DNA of 20,534 bases, from positions 2,642 through 23,175 of the forward strand of contig BMAT01000922.1 of assembly GCA_019649035.1 (NCBI GenBank), read 5' to 3'. The stretch is from Elysia marginata. Lineage: Eukaryota > Mollusca > Gastropoda > Plakobranchidae. The stretch's first letter is position 1, and each line of letters starts with the position of its first letter. The notes below the pieces were generated by a model. The model searched no databases. It was not told the DNA's origin and saw only the letters and a program-made list of their open reading frames with translations. The position numbers and the translations under genes are program-made. Positions 9,085 to 19,264 of this stretch are shown here, piece after piece.

Positions 9085-9642
9085 GGCATTATGCCTTCAC
9101 AATTCTATTTGTTGGTATAGTTCAGTATACGATCTCAAATCAAAATCGTTGATCTGCTTACCTATATTGGATGTTTTTTTCTGATCCACTGGCACAGGTA
9201 CCTGATCTGGAGATGGAAATTAAAGTTCTTTTACCAATAACGGGTTCTTTAACACATCATAAACTTTGCAAGCATTCTTAAGTGTCAGATAAACAATGTT
9301 CATATTTACAAACAAAACCAAAAGTATTTTATATCGTGCAAATGATTTTTAGTAGATCATCATTAGGGTTGTTGAAATCCGGAAATTTTAAGCGCAGTTT
9401 TTATCAACAGTACTATTAGTCTATCAACAATTGGTTTATCAACTATTTAGGTTCTTTTATCCACGGGAATGTTTAACCTGTCGTGAGCTGTGAAGCTGAG
9501 CTGTCTCCTGCTTTCTCTATCCTCCTTGTCATCAATGAAATAGCCTACGTTTTTATATTTTTTTCCAGTTCTTTTTATAGCAGTTAAGTGAACACAGAAA
9601 TCTTGATATGGATTTGAAAAGTGACTTCTTATTTCCTGACCA
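9085..9642. other. no recognised gene
   Basis: AT-rich sequence with a few short ATCAAC repeats at about 9402-9449. No reading frame or element was recognised. Confidence 0.5.
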
Positions 9643-9644
9643 TC

Positions 9645-9704
<60 letters not shown>

Positions 9705-9778
9705 ATTCTCTCTCTTTCTCTCCCTCTCTCTCTATCTCTCTCTCTCTTTCACTCTCTCTCTCTCACTCTCTCTCTTTC
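9643..9778. repeat. (CT)n dinucleotide microsatellite
   Basis: About 136 bp of CT repeats with scattered C-to-T and T-to-A interruptions. The Leu-Ser repeat frames that cross it are by-products of the repeat. Confidence 0.97.
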
Positions 9779-10468
9779 ATGCAGTCGAAACTCACCTTCT
9801 ATGTTTTAGGAGATGAGAGGGTTGAGAGGGGGTAGGGACTCACGGGTCCAAAGACAGGTCGAGATCGGGAAAAAGATGGGATCATAAAAGCGCTAGTCGA
9901 AGGGAAATAGTGAAAATGATAGGCTAAAGATAGAAACTAGAGAATGAAGAATTTGGGGAGGGGGGGGGGGGGGATGAAAAATGCACAAGACAAAGAAATT
10001 ACAGCTATAGAAGAAATACCGACTGGACGAGAAAAAAAGCACAATTGAGAGTTATGTCTAGGCAAAAAGTAAAGCAGTGTTGTCTTTTGGCCAATTATGT
10101 CGGTTTTGCCACGTATAGTCAATTAAAAAACATAAATCGTGTTGCGAGGAGAAACACATTTTATACTTATTTCAACAACCTACTGGAACAACGACAGTTT
10201 ACTACTGTGTTTTTATATGCCTATATCCATAGAACAGTGCACTCAAAAATTACTAAATAATCATAGTAATAGAGTTACACATAAGATCAAAAACAATGGT
10301 TTCACCCGGCTCAAAAATCCTCATGTAACCTAATAAATTGCTTTTAACGAAACATAGTCAAGACTGGTAAAAGGCCTGAAACACCATGACTTGGCCAAAT
10401 GTGAATTTGAGGCCAAATGTTCATAAAAGGCTTGCACATGAAAATAATTAGAACCAAGACGAACATTT
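9779..10468. other. purine-rich DNA with a G run; no gene
   Basis: The + strand is purine-rich from about 9810 to 9975 and contains a run of 14 G at 9960-9973, preceded by GGGGA. From 9980 to 10468 no coding frame stands out. Short related phrases (TTGGCCAAATG, GAGGCCAAATG) appear near 10391-10420, just before the minisatellite. Confidence 0.55.
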
Positions 10469-10893
10469 GTTCTAGATCTAGGTTTCAGCCTGTCCCCTGT
10501 AGGTCTCAGGCTGACCGAGTCGGTTGTACTAGATCTAAACTTCAGCCTATCCCCTGTTGGTCCATGGCGACCGAGTCGATTGTACTAGATCCAGGTTTCA
10601 GCCTGTCACCTGTAAGGCCCTTTGCCAAAGAGGCGATTGGTCTAGATCTAGGTTTAAGCCTGTCCCCTGTAGGTCTCTTGGCGACCGATTCAACTGTTCT
10701 AGATCTAGGTTTCAGCCTGTCCCCTGCAAGTCTCATCGCGACCGAGTCGATTGTTCTAGATCTAGGTTTCAGCCTGTTCCCTGTAGGTCTCATGGCGACC
10801 GAGTCGATTGTTCTAGATCCAGGTTTCAGCCTGTCCCCTGTAGGTCTCATGGCGACAGAATCCGGCCGACCGAGTCGATTGTTCTAGATCCAG
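10469..10893. repeat. 57-bp minisatellite, about 7 copies
   Basis: Seven tandem units start at 10469, 10526, 10582, 10639, 10696, 10753 and 10810, and a partial eighth starts at 10881. Each contains TCTAGATC, then TTTCAGCCTGTCCCCTGTAGG (variants differ by a few bases) and usually GCGACCGAGTCGATT. The second unit is 56 bp. The seventh is 71 bp because of a 14-bp partial duplication around GAATCCGGCCGAC. Since 57 is 19 codons, long frames appear on both strands, but the 56- and 71-bp units break any single frame, so I do not call a protein. Confidence 0.95.
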
Positions 10894-11010
10894 GAGAAAT
10901 GTACAGACTGACCAGAGACAACCAAATGTAAGCATAGAGCAAAGTATACCAGGTAATCACGATATCGGGCCGGGAGAATAAAGACAGAGTGATCTAGAGA
11001 CAGCATAAAG

Positions 11011-11031
11011 ATAATAATAATAATAATAATA

Positions 11032-11077
<46 letters not shown>

Positions 11078-11100
11078 TAATAATAATAATAAAAATAAAT
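11011..11100 (-). repeat. (ATT)n tail of CR1/L2-like LINE
   Basis: About 90 bp of AAT/ATA repeats on the + strand, i.e. ATT on the LINE's strand. They adjoin the element's 3' UTR directly, where CR1/L2-type LINEs carry a short tandem repeat instead of poly(A). The array has probably grown since insertion. Confidence 0.85.
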
Positions 11101-11492
11101 GACGTTTATATAGCGCTTTACGACTGCCTATGGCGATGCTCAGAGCGCTTTACATAGATAAAATTTGCTTTAACAATTACATAAAAACAGCAGCGCGGAG
11201 ATCTACAAAGACATAAATACATGTAATTGTAAAATTCCTGATTATAAAAATAACATAGTTCATTAGTAAATAGATTTAAAAATTGTCGAATAATATAATG
11301 TTAGCTATTATAAAACACAACAGTTTCCATAAAACATTACTAAAAAAAAATCTGTAAGATATTTTATCACAATAATATACATAAAAGCAGATATATATTT
11401 ATAAATATTTTTTGGGGATATGGTATATTTATAAAATTGATTCATAATAGAAAACCAATGGATCTCTTATTAAGACGCAGTGTCATATGCCT

Positions 11493-13605
11493 TTAAAACA
11501 AACGGTGCTTTAGTGCTTTTTTGAAAATTTTCACGTCTTTTATGTGACGTAGAGGCTTTGGCAAAGAGTTCCAGATTTTTTAACTTAAAAACGAAAAACA
11601 TCTTTCACCTAGCGTTTAATATCGTTGGCGAGGAACAACCAATTTTTTTTTGTCATCAGAAGACCGTAAAACTCTCCCTGGTTGGTATACTTTAAGCGCT
11701 TCTTGAAGAAATGCTGGTCCACGACCATTTACACTCTTATGACTAATGAGAGCAGTCTTATATTCAATTCGCTCTTTAACTGGGAGCCAGTGCAAGCTAT
11801 GTAGTATTGGTTTTACATGATCTCTTTTCTTACATCGCTTTACCACGCGAGCAGCATTGTTTTGAACAACGTGTAGCCTAGATAGACATTTAGATGGCAG
11901 ACCGGCTAACAAACTGTCGCAATAATCTAGCTTTGAGAGCACTAAAGATGAGATATGTGTCTTGGCCACATCAGTAGTTGGGAAATTACGAATCGATGCT
12001 ATATTTTTTTTTGGTAGTACATACTCCTGCATAAACTATTTATTTGTGGTGTCATGAAAGCTCATCATCCATAATGACGCTAAGATTTTTCACCATCTTA
12101 CTCGAAGCAATTTTAAAACCGTTTACATTGTTGCTACTTTTATCCAGATTTGAAATTATTTTTTTGTGGCCGATTATCATAAGCTCTGTTTTTTTTTATC
12201 ATTTATCTTCAGCATATTATATGACATTCATTTCTTGATTTCTTTGATACAAGTTTGTACTTAACTGAGAGATTCTTTTACATTTTGGTCATTACATTCA
12301 ACATACAATTAAGTATCGTCTGCGTACATGTGGAAAAGCATATTATGTTTTACAAAGATATCTGACAAAGGCTGAGTATACATAGTAAATAGAATCGAAC
12401 CGAGAACCGACCCCTGAGGAACGCCAAACTTCAACAATGTCCAGTCTGATGTTTCGGAACCACATTTAACTGCTTGAAATCGATTTGAGAGATAGGAATC
12501 GAACCAGCGCAGTGCCATTCCGGAAATGCCATACATATTATGCAATCTTCAAAACAATATCTTATGGTCGATTGTGTCGAAGGCCGCGGACAGGTCAAGC
12601 AGAGCAAGGGGGCAGATACTTTTCTTATCTGCCATACGCAGTAGATCATTTGATTTTTTAATCAAGGCTGTCTCCGTGCTGTGATTTGACCTGTATGCAG
12701 ATTGAAATCCATTTTTCAGACCATATTTATCTAAATGAGCCAAGAGTTGTTGAGCCACAAGTTTTTCTAATACCTTCGACAGAAAAGGAAAGTTTGACAC
12801 TGGTCTAAAATTTGTTGAATCGCTTTCATCAAGATTTGGCTTTTTCAACATGGGGTTTACAAAGGCTTTCTTAAACTCTTCCGGGACGGCACCACTCTGA
12901 AGGGACTGGTTAAATATAGACGTGATAAAAGAAAGAACACAAGGATTTTTCACACATTTCTTGAGAAGATCGGTCGGGATAGGATCCAGATCACATGATT
13001 TGCTTGCAAAAGTTCTAATTGTCCTTTTAACTAATGTTTTTGTTATAGCTGTAAAATGTTCGAGTTTTTTTCCTTCAAAGCTCGGATCTGGAAGCGGGTT
13101 GTTTGTTTGCTGAAACTCGAGATCTCCTCGAATCTTTGTGATTTTTTAATCAAACAAAGTCGAAAGCTTATTACAGAGTTCCTTATCGCCGTTTAGTTTG
13201 TGTTTGGTTTTACCCAAGAGTTGGTCTGTTAGACTGAAAAGCTTCTTGCACGTTTTTGTTGTACTAAACTTAGCGAAATAAAATCTTTTCTTTGTATTCT
13301 TCACTACATTGTTCACTTTCTTCCGAGCCGCAATGAAAATTTGTCTATGAATCTGTAAACCGGACTTGAGCCATGCTCTCTCTGCCGAGCGCCGTTCTTG
13401 TTTGGCCGCCTGGATGTTGTCATCAAACCACGGTGAATAGCGGCGGTGCGGAATAGTCCGTTTGGTAAGAGGTTCATGTTTATCAAGAGTTCTTGAAAGA
13501 ATGTTATTAAAATCGTGAATGTTATAGCCTGGGAACTTTTGAAGACTGGTGCTAATTTCTTGTTCGAACAATTTAAAATCGATATTTTTCAGTCTTCTGA
13601 TATAA
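11493..13605 (-). pseudogene. CR1/L2-like LINE ORF2 remnant (reverse transcriptase)
   Basis: The motifs run in order on one - strand frame: RRLKNIDF near 13598; PWFDDNI; SCDLDPIPTDLL near 12995; FRPVSNFPFLSKVLEKLV; GFQSAYRSNHSTETAL; DLSAAFDTIDH (motif A); GVPQGSVLGSILF (motif B); and YADDT with catalytic YADD at 12326-12315. Past the RT, SSLVLSKLDYCDSLLAGLP and HSLHWLPVKERIEYK are typical of CR1/L2 C-termini, followed by WNSLPKPLR. Breaks in this frame include TAA 13148-13146, TGA 12551-12549, TAA 12311-12309 and TAA 11618-11616. There is also a detour into another frame between about 12190 and 12060 that begins at an A run. The original end may be the TAA at 11495-11493. It is dead. Confidence 0.94.
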
Positions 13606-13620
13606 TAGATATAAATAACC

Positions 13621-14773
13621 TCTGGGTTATTTAAGAGAAATCATATACATTACGCCTATTGGGAAAAGATAAGGCTTGGGCAAGAAGTTCTCGTAATCGA
13701 TAGAGAAATAGACATAATGATATCGTAACGATAAAAAGGAAGGCATTGTGACAGTTCAGTTTTAAACTCAGCAAGTTCGGGTACAGCAGAACTAGAGTCT
13801 AAACTTAAAAAGGGATCGGGTAAACTCAGAGCAGGTGGCAGAAATAATTAGCTAGCGAAGTAGGACTAGGTAAGAGAGGAGTAGAAAACTTTAATAAGCA
13901 TAAGCATAGAGATAAAAATATGACCGGAAAATTATGTTTAAACACACACACAAAAAAAGAGAGAAGATAAGCTTCCGGGAAGAACAGAACAAAATTTGTA
14001 AAGATAAACATACACAATAAGCGTACAAAAAATTTTGTGTTTTATTGCAGAGAGATTATAGGATTGGCTACGTGTGAATTTGAAGTTATGCAAAAAATAT
14101 TTATATGCTTATATTGTTCAGTGAAAACACTTACCTGTTAGCCATTTCTCTTGTAAAAGAATTTAGGTTGGTTTGGCTTTTGTTCAGTCTAGTGTCAAAT
14201 ATTTAATAGATCAAACATCCTGTTCTCAGTCAATCTGTCGCCAGAAGCTAGACCTGGTTCTGTCAACACACTCGTGACTCGGCCGGCTATTGCAGTTCTT
14301 CGAGAAATTTTCCATTTAATTAATCACAAGAAAAGTAACAGAGCATAGCTCTGAAGCAGTTCCAGAGATAGAGAGGAAGAAAAAAAAAACTTCGTGTCGA
14401 AACAAAAACTCTTCGCATGATCCGTGTGAGTTCACCACTGCACTACCAGACAACTGAAACTGTAGTTGCAAACATAAGAAAACATGAATGTATGAGTGTG
14501 TAGCTCTCAGAGTAGAGCTTGAAGTGGGTCAGAACAAGTGAGCCTATCACAAGCACTTTTGGTAAGATTTGTGCGAGAAGGATGTAAGAAGCTTATTGGC
14601 ACGTAAAATAATGTAAAAAAAAAGATACGAAACATTTTCTCTCCTCATCGAGTGGTTTCAGTTGTTTTTCTTCATCTCTTGCCTGCGGTGATTGTTTATT
14701 TCGCCTTTATTTATTTCTTTATTGTTCTTTCTCTCTCTTGTTCAAACTCTTCCGCTCCGTTTCTTTCCTCAAT
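13621..14773. other. no recognised gene
   Basis: AT-rich DNA upstream of the truncated LINE. No exon, RNA gene or known repeat was recognised. From about 14690 the + strand becomes pyrimidine-rich and runs into the TCTG/TC tract. Confidence 0.5.
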
Positions 14774-14788
14774 ATCTCTCTCTCTATC

Positions 14789-14849
<61 letters not shown>
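14774..14849. repeat. compound (TC)n(TCTG)n(TC)n microsatellite
   Basis: TC repeats, then about six TCTG units at roughly 14788-14813, then TC repeats to 14849. The Leu/Ser/Val/Cys frames that cross it are by-products of the repeat. Confidence 0.96.
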
Positions 14850-14851
<2 letters not shown>

Positions 14852-14946
14852 TGCCACTTAGAGAAACATAGCTTATACCATGTCGCCACTAGGGAACTAA
14901 GAAGCGTAGTGGCGACATGATTTATGCTGTTTCTCTAAGTGTCAAG
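14850..14946. repeat. 97-nt near-perfect hairpin
   Basis: Arms 14850-14890 and 14908-14946 are inverted repeats around a 17-nt loop. Perfect blocks of 14 bp (CACTTAGAGAAACA) and 12 bp (CATGTCGCCACT) are joined by a middle part with a 2-nt bulge and a few mismatches. The length, loop size and bulged stem fit either a microRNA precursor-like hairpin or a tiny foldback/MITE-like element. No flanking duplication can be judged, because the left side is microsatellite. Confidence 0.8.
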
Positions 14947-14995
14947 CATATGATTGCGCAATGGCTGACTTAACTATTTATCCTAGCTTAGCGAA

Positions 14996-15073
14996 TAGTA
15001 GTAGAGTAGTAGAAGTAGTAGTAGTAGCAGCAGCAGCAGCAACAGCAGTAGTAGGAGTAGTAGTAGTAGTAGT

Positions 15074-15143
<70 letters not shown>

Positions 15144-15146
15144 ATA
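14996..15146. repeat. compound (GTA)n/(GCA)n microsatellite
   Basis: GTA repeats are interrupted by two GCA blocks, at about 15026-15048 and 15075-15098, then followed by about 15 further GTA units. The poly-Val/Ala frame on the + strand and the poly-Leu and poly-Tyr/Cys frames on the - strand are by-products of the repeat. Confidence 0.96.
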
Positions 15147-16191
15147 GACTAATTTTAGTAACAGAAGAAGTAACACTATCCAACGTAGCTGGACTATAGA
15201 CGTGGTAAGTTTTGCTCTAGAAGCTTCAACTTCAAGGACTAAGTCCATGCAACACTACTATTTGTTCCCATTTTTATATGTAGCCTTTTGATAAAATATC
15301 AAACAAACTCAAATGCTAGAGGTTTGAAATTGCACTATGCAAAGTGGGCGCATCTTCTTTAGCAGTGGAATCTTTTTTATGTCGGCCTGCATAGAAAACT
15401 GTCATCGCTCGCTTGCTTGGTGCGACAATGTTGCCTAGAATGGTCTCCTTCTTTGGAAACTCCATCTCATCAAAGCTTGCGTTGCGTTAAAATGTCGTGC
15501 GCGTCGACACGAGAGAGATTTTTCCTTAGGGAAGATTTCGAAAACGTTGATTTTTTTGATGATTTTTTTAAACGCCTGAAAAGGTGTTTAACTTTGTTAA
15601 AGTTTAGGCTTTTTAATTTGTTAATTATGACATACAAACACCACTGTATCTCCAAACGCATTGTGAACAATTAAAAAAGGACAAAAAAGAAACTGTGTTG
15701 GTCATTGTTTACTCTCTGGGTCGAAATCTTATGAAGAACTGTTTTTTTATACAATTTCCCTAAACCAGTCAGACAGCTTTTAGAAACCTGTGAGGAGTCC
15801 TAAAATTTAAGTGTGTAAATTTGCTTGACCGATCTTTATACTTGACCGTTGGCAAATTTAAAACTGAGGGTTGCAAAGTGTTTATAAATCTTTAGCACCC
15901 AGGGCGAAAGGGTCGGAAGTCGAAGATCGTTAATAATAGAAAATGCCACTGGAAAGTTTATTTTTTTCGTCTTTCTCTCTAAATTTGAAAAAAATATAAT
16001 ATTTAGTATTTTTCCCAAAGACTTTGATATTTTTATAAACATTTTTTTTAGATTTGAAGCCTATGATGTTTGACTTGTTTAAAGCAGCAACGCCTTTCAA
16101 TAAGAAAATTGCGATATTTGGCTCATTCACCCTGGACAGGAGACAAACACAGTTAGGTATCTACTTTTGAAAAATTGAGAATGAAAGAGGC
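15147..16191. other. no recognised gene
   Basis: The frame at 15417-15674 (+) has an internal ATG at 15492 and reads as a charged, Phe-rich peptide without known motifs. It is probably chance. Nothing else was recognised. Confidence 0.45.
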
Positions 16192-16276
16192 ATATCGATG
16201 GCAGGCACATCAAACCTCTGATTTTATTAAAGGAGAAAAAGGCACATTAGAGGTTTGATAAGCCTGCCATCGATAT
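16192..16276. repeat. 85-nt near-perfect hairpin
   Basis: The arms 16192-16219 and 16249-16276 are inverted repeats matching at 26 of 28 positions, with a 29-nt loop. The only mismatches are two adjacent bases in the middle of the stem (ACAT against TTAT). The stem is ATATCGATGGCAGGC, two mismatches, then ATCAAACCTCT. It is microRNA-precursor sized but unusually perfect, so a small foldback repeat is equally possible. Confidence 0.82.
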
Positions 16277-16682
16277 ATGGTAAAAGTAAAAGATCGGAGA
16301 AGATGGAGTAGCTAAATTTTATATACAATTGATCATAATAAAAGAATATCTTAAAAGCGTACGTATATAACGCATGCCACATAACGGTTTGAAAATAGAC
16401 ATTTTCTTATCTAACCAAACAAATGAAAATAGTAACAGTTTATCACTTTGCTAAGTTTAAAAATTAGTAACATTTATATTTTAAATTATATGTTCATGTT
16501 GAACGTTTAACCTATACATTAAACAGGAATCTGAGATATGTTAAAATCAATTCTAATAGTAAGCTTTCGGAAAGACAGAGATAGTAACTTAGGCTTTGCC
16601 AGCCCTGAGTTCAAACCCAAGCCCCACCACGATATAGAAAATCATTCTTTCTCCTCATCACAAAACTGAGTAGGATCTATAT
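16277..16682. other. no recognised gene
   Basis: AT-rich DNA. GAGTTCAAACCC at 16609-16620 faintly resembles a tRNA-type B box on the + strand, but no A box or tRNA fold was found with it. Confidence 0.45.
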
Positions 16683-16806
16683 GAGCCATTTTGTCTAAGT
16701 ATTGGATGTTATTTGAACCATTTTTATCTGAGTATAGAATGTTTTTTGAGCCATTTTATCTAAATATCGAAGGGTATTTGAGCCATTTTTACTAAGTATC
16801 GGATTT
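16683..16806. repeat. 32-33-bp tandem repeat, 4 copies
   Basis: Units start at 16683, 16715, 16748 and 16780, each beginning GAGCCATTTT or GAACCATTTT and continuing TCTAAGTAT(T/C)GGAT-like, then a T run. The spacings are 32, 33 and 32 bp. The copies have diverged by several substitutions each, so the array is old. Confidence 0.85.
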
Positions 16807-17777
16807 TTTGGTCGAGTGGCCAATTGTGAGTAAGAAGTTCGTGTTTTCACCGTCTCAGGCACACTTGGTACCCCCCACCCTCTCATTATATTAAGGGGGA
16901 ATAGATGCGGGATTTCAAACAAGCTACCATGTTCGATTTTTTTTCTTCAACGTAACCATTTCTTAAAGGCTTAAAATTTATTGTAAAAAAAACAGATTGA
17001 TTAAGAAGGGCCATTTCTTTCATGTAGTAATTTCCAGTTATGACACACCATTTATATTTGTTTTGGATATCTGCAAGACTTTTATCAGTCGAACAAGTTT
17101 TTTCTTGGTGTGGATGCAAAACGACCTAGTTATATATCGTTTATTTGCAGCTCTGAGTATTTCATAAATGAAGCCAATGTGTCCATAAAGTTGAATATAA
17201 TTATTTGGATGCTAGGAAACGAACTAAAAAATTGAACTATTTATGGTACAATTAGCTTCTGTTGGCTGTTTCTTGTGTTGAACATCATCTGATGCCCAGA
17301 TCTGTGGTTGAAAATCCGCAGGCGTGTCAATGTAGTTAACCAACAGATAATCTAAGAACTGCTTCACTCTGGTGTCTTAATCATATGATTTATTATCCCT
17401 CATTTCAACTGCAAAAGCATATTGGATTTACCGTGGAGACAAGAATAGAAGTCCAAAGATTTTCTTTGAAAACATTCCAGTCTCTCCGTCGGTATCTTAA
17501 AAATATTTTTATTAACCAAAGACTGAATTCTGTACCGCCAGATATTGTGATAAAAGGAAAAATGACAACACTTGATTTTGATATCAGGAAAGGTTCCAAA
17601 GTTGCATAAATGCCCATTTTTTAAGACAATTTTCAATTCTCTTGGCGCTAGCCCTTATCCCAATTATTTCTTCAAGATTTCAAACATTTTTGTATAGACG
17701 TAGTTGGTTTTTCACAGAGGTGCAAATTTCGCATATTTGACATTATGCCCGTCTTCATATAAATAATGTAATATAAT
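16807..17777. other. no recognised gene
   Basis: Opposing frames of 70-78 codons overlap at 17385-17636 on both strands, without motifs or a signal to choose between them. They are treated as chance. No repeat was recognised. Confidence 0.5.
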
Positions 17778-18066
17778 CTTCCACCGCCGAAGGAAGTCTC
17801 AAGACTTTACATATTCCCCAAGCTGGCCAAGATACACCAAAGCAAATGCAAATCATATTTCAGAGGCTTACAGCATGGCTGCCTGTTAGACGCTCAAACA
17901 CTAACATTCTTCAAACTTCACGCACTGCCTATAGCCAGGTACTCATTTTAGTTAGGTGGACTGAGAAAAGTGTAGATAAATTGATTTTCTAAGCAGTTAT
18001 AACATGCGTCGTGATTAGGAATCGAACCCGCGACCGCCGGATCACAAGTCCAACGTGCTAATCACT
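17778..18066 (-). mobile_element. tRNA-derived SINE, copy B (near full length)
   Basis: On the - strand it starts with a tRNA-like head, AGTGATTAGCACGTTGGACT from 18066 (A-box region), then GGTTCGATTCC near 18027-18017, which is a textbook RNA polymerase III B box. A body of about 240 bp follows and ends GACTTCCTTCGGCGGTGGAAG. The body is shared with copy A, and its first part with copy C. The head resembles a tRNA but the 3' acceptor strand is missing, so it is a SINE promoter and not a tRNA gene. Confidence 0.85.
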
Positions 18067-18794
18067 GTAAAAACCTTCAATAATGATCTGAGCAGCTTTT
18101 TAAGGTCGCATCGGCGGGAATTGACTCCGCTTGTGCCAAATGTTCCAAGCATTCTTTACTTGAAAACATTAGGATGCGATTGGTCTCTTCACTACTACTA
18201 TATTTTAGCCACACAAAATTGTGGATTGTGCGTACCGACAGAAAAAGAATATCAATTACAAATAAGTAGATATTGTTTTAAGCGGCTCAAATAGCTAGCT
18301 TAGATTTATAAGCTCAAATAGATTGTCTTTTTGCTCGCCAGATTGTTTGTCTTTGAAACAGGTAAGCATAAAGGTTTGTTCGTGTATTAAGATCGTTCTT
18401 GGTCATGTTTGCTGATAACAACAAAACTCGAACACTGAATGCGAATAAACATAATTTATAATGTTTTATTGACAAGATACATACGTTTGGTATTTCGTAT
18501 GCTTTTGTGCTAAATATAAAAATGAATATTTGAGAGTAACAAGATATTTAATTCATACAGCTAACATTTTTAAAGAACTGTCGTTTTTTTTTAAAAGATG
18601 TTTAAAATGTTACAGTTGTTATGTCGCGTGATGATTCCAGTAAGTTTTTAAATACAAGCACAAACGTTTAAAAAACATTTTTTCTCCACATACGAATTAT
18701 TGTTTATACACTTTATTTATCCCTTTCGTCTTCGTTACCCAGCGTGAGTGTGTCGCCACATAGCAGCGCTACTGATGCCTCAGAAGACAAATTG
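18067..18794. other. no recognised gene
   Basis: AT-rich DNA between two SINE copies. The frame at 18055-18294 overlaps the SINE head and has no motif. A - strand AATAAA lies at 18717-18712 and another near 18470-18465. If gene 2 is transcribed this far, the first would be its nearest canonical polyadenylation signal. Confidence 0.45.
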
Positions 18795-18957
18795 ATTTGA
18801 AGCCTGTAATTTGGTACCCATTTTACATTTGGGTGGACTGGGGAAAGTTAGGTTAAATTGCTTTCCCAAGGCATTCGCAGCATCGCATAGTCTGGAATCG
18901 AATCCGCGACCTCCAGATCTCGAGTCCGACGCGCTAACCACTCCGCCACGCTGCCCC
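18795..18957 (-). mobile_element. tRNA-derived SINE, copy C (3'-truncated)
   Basis: On the - strand the head reads GGGGCAGCGTGGCGGAGTGG, then TTAGCGCGTCGGACTCGAG, and the B box GATTCGATTCC. It continues with CCTTGGGAAAGCAATTT and TCCACCCAAATGTAAAATGG, ending GGTACCAAATTACAGGC. The A and B boxes are the best preserved of the three copies. The similarity to copies A and B stops near 18795, so the distal half is absent. The acceptor stem does not close (no GCTGCCC after the B box), so it is not a functional tRNA gene. Confidence 0.82.
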
Positions 18958-19130
18958 TATTAGAAGGTCACTTTAACAGAGCAAAGTGAATAAAGAAAAT
19001 CAATCACAGCTTTGATAACAGTATGTGTACATTTTTTTCAAAAGATAGAAAAGAGGATACAAAGTAACTTGATGAATCCTTTATAAAAATTACATTAACT
19101 GCTCATACATTGTAAAAAATGAAACGATAT

Positions 19131-19233
19131 ATCTAGCTCTCTCTCTCTAGCTCTCTCTCTTTCTCTCTCTAGCTCTCTCTCTATATCTCTCTAGCTCTCT
19201 CTCTCTTTCTCTTTCTAGCTCTCTCTCTCTAGC

Positions 19234-19264
<31 letters not shown>

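Larger units (their letters stand above)
11011..13620 (-). mobile_element. 5'-truncated CR1/L2-like LINE
   Basis: A continuous - strand LINE of about 2.6 kb. In transcript order it has the linker before the RT domain (13605-12990), the RT (about 12990-12060), the C-terminal region (12060-11493), a 3' UTR (11492-11101) and the ATT tail. The 3' UTR holds two copies of AGCGCTTTAC (11112-11121 and 11144-11153), a phrase common in LINE and SINE 3' ends of marine invertebrates. The endonuclease domain and ORF1 are missing, the usual 5' truncation. The exact left end of similarity (about 13605-13640) is soft, and no target-site duplication was found. Confidence 0.92.

Noticed and set aside
8878-9120. 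Poly-threonine protein
   Set aside because: It is only the translation of the (ACT)n microsatellite, with no coding context.
9608-9835. Leu-Ser repeat proteins in two frames
   Set aside because: They are the translation of the (CT)n tract. Two overlapping frames show the same artefact.
10417-10931. Repeat protein encoded by the 57-bp minisatellite
   Set aside because: Several frames on both strands are equally open, and the 56-bp and 71-bp units break the register. No start context or splice signal was found.
14961-15248. Poly-Val/Ala, poly-Leu and poly-Tyr/Cys proteins
   Set aside because: All are frames through the GTA/GCA array on both strands, with no signal favouring any of them.
16595-16640. 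A fourth SINE or tRNA head with B-box-like GAGTTCAAACCC
   Set aside because: There is no A box at the right distance, no similarity to the other SINE bodies, and no cloverleaf.
17385-17636. Opposing ORFs of 70-78 codons on both strands
   Set aside because: They overlap each other, have no motif, and are of a length expected by chance in this DNA.
18887-18957. A real tRNA gene on the - strand
   Set aside because: The A and B boxes are good, but the 5' GGGCAGC has no complementary acceptor strand after the B box, and a shared SINE body follows. It is a SINE head.
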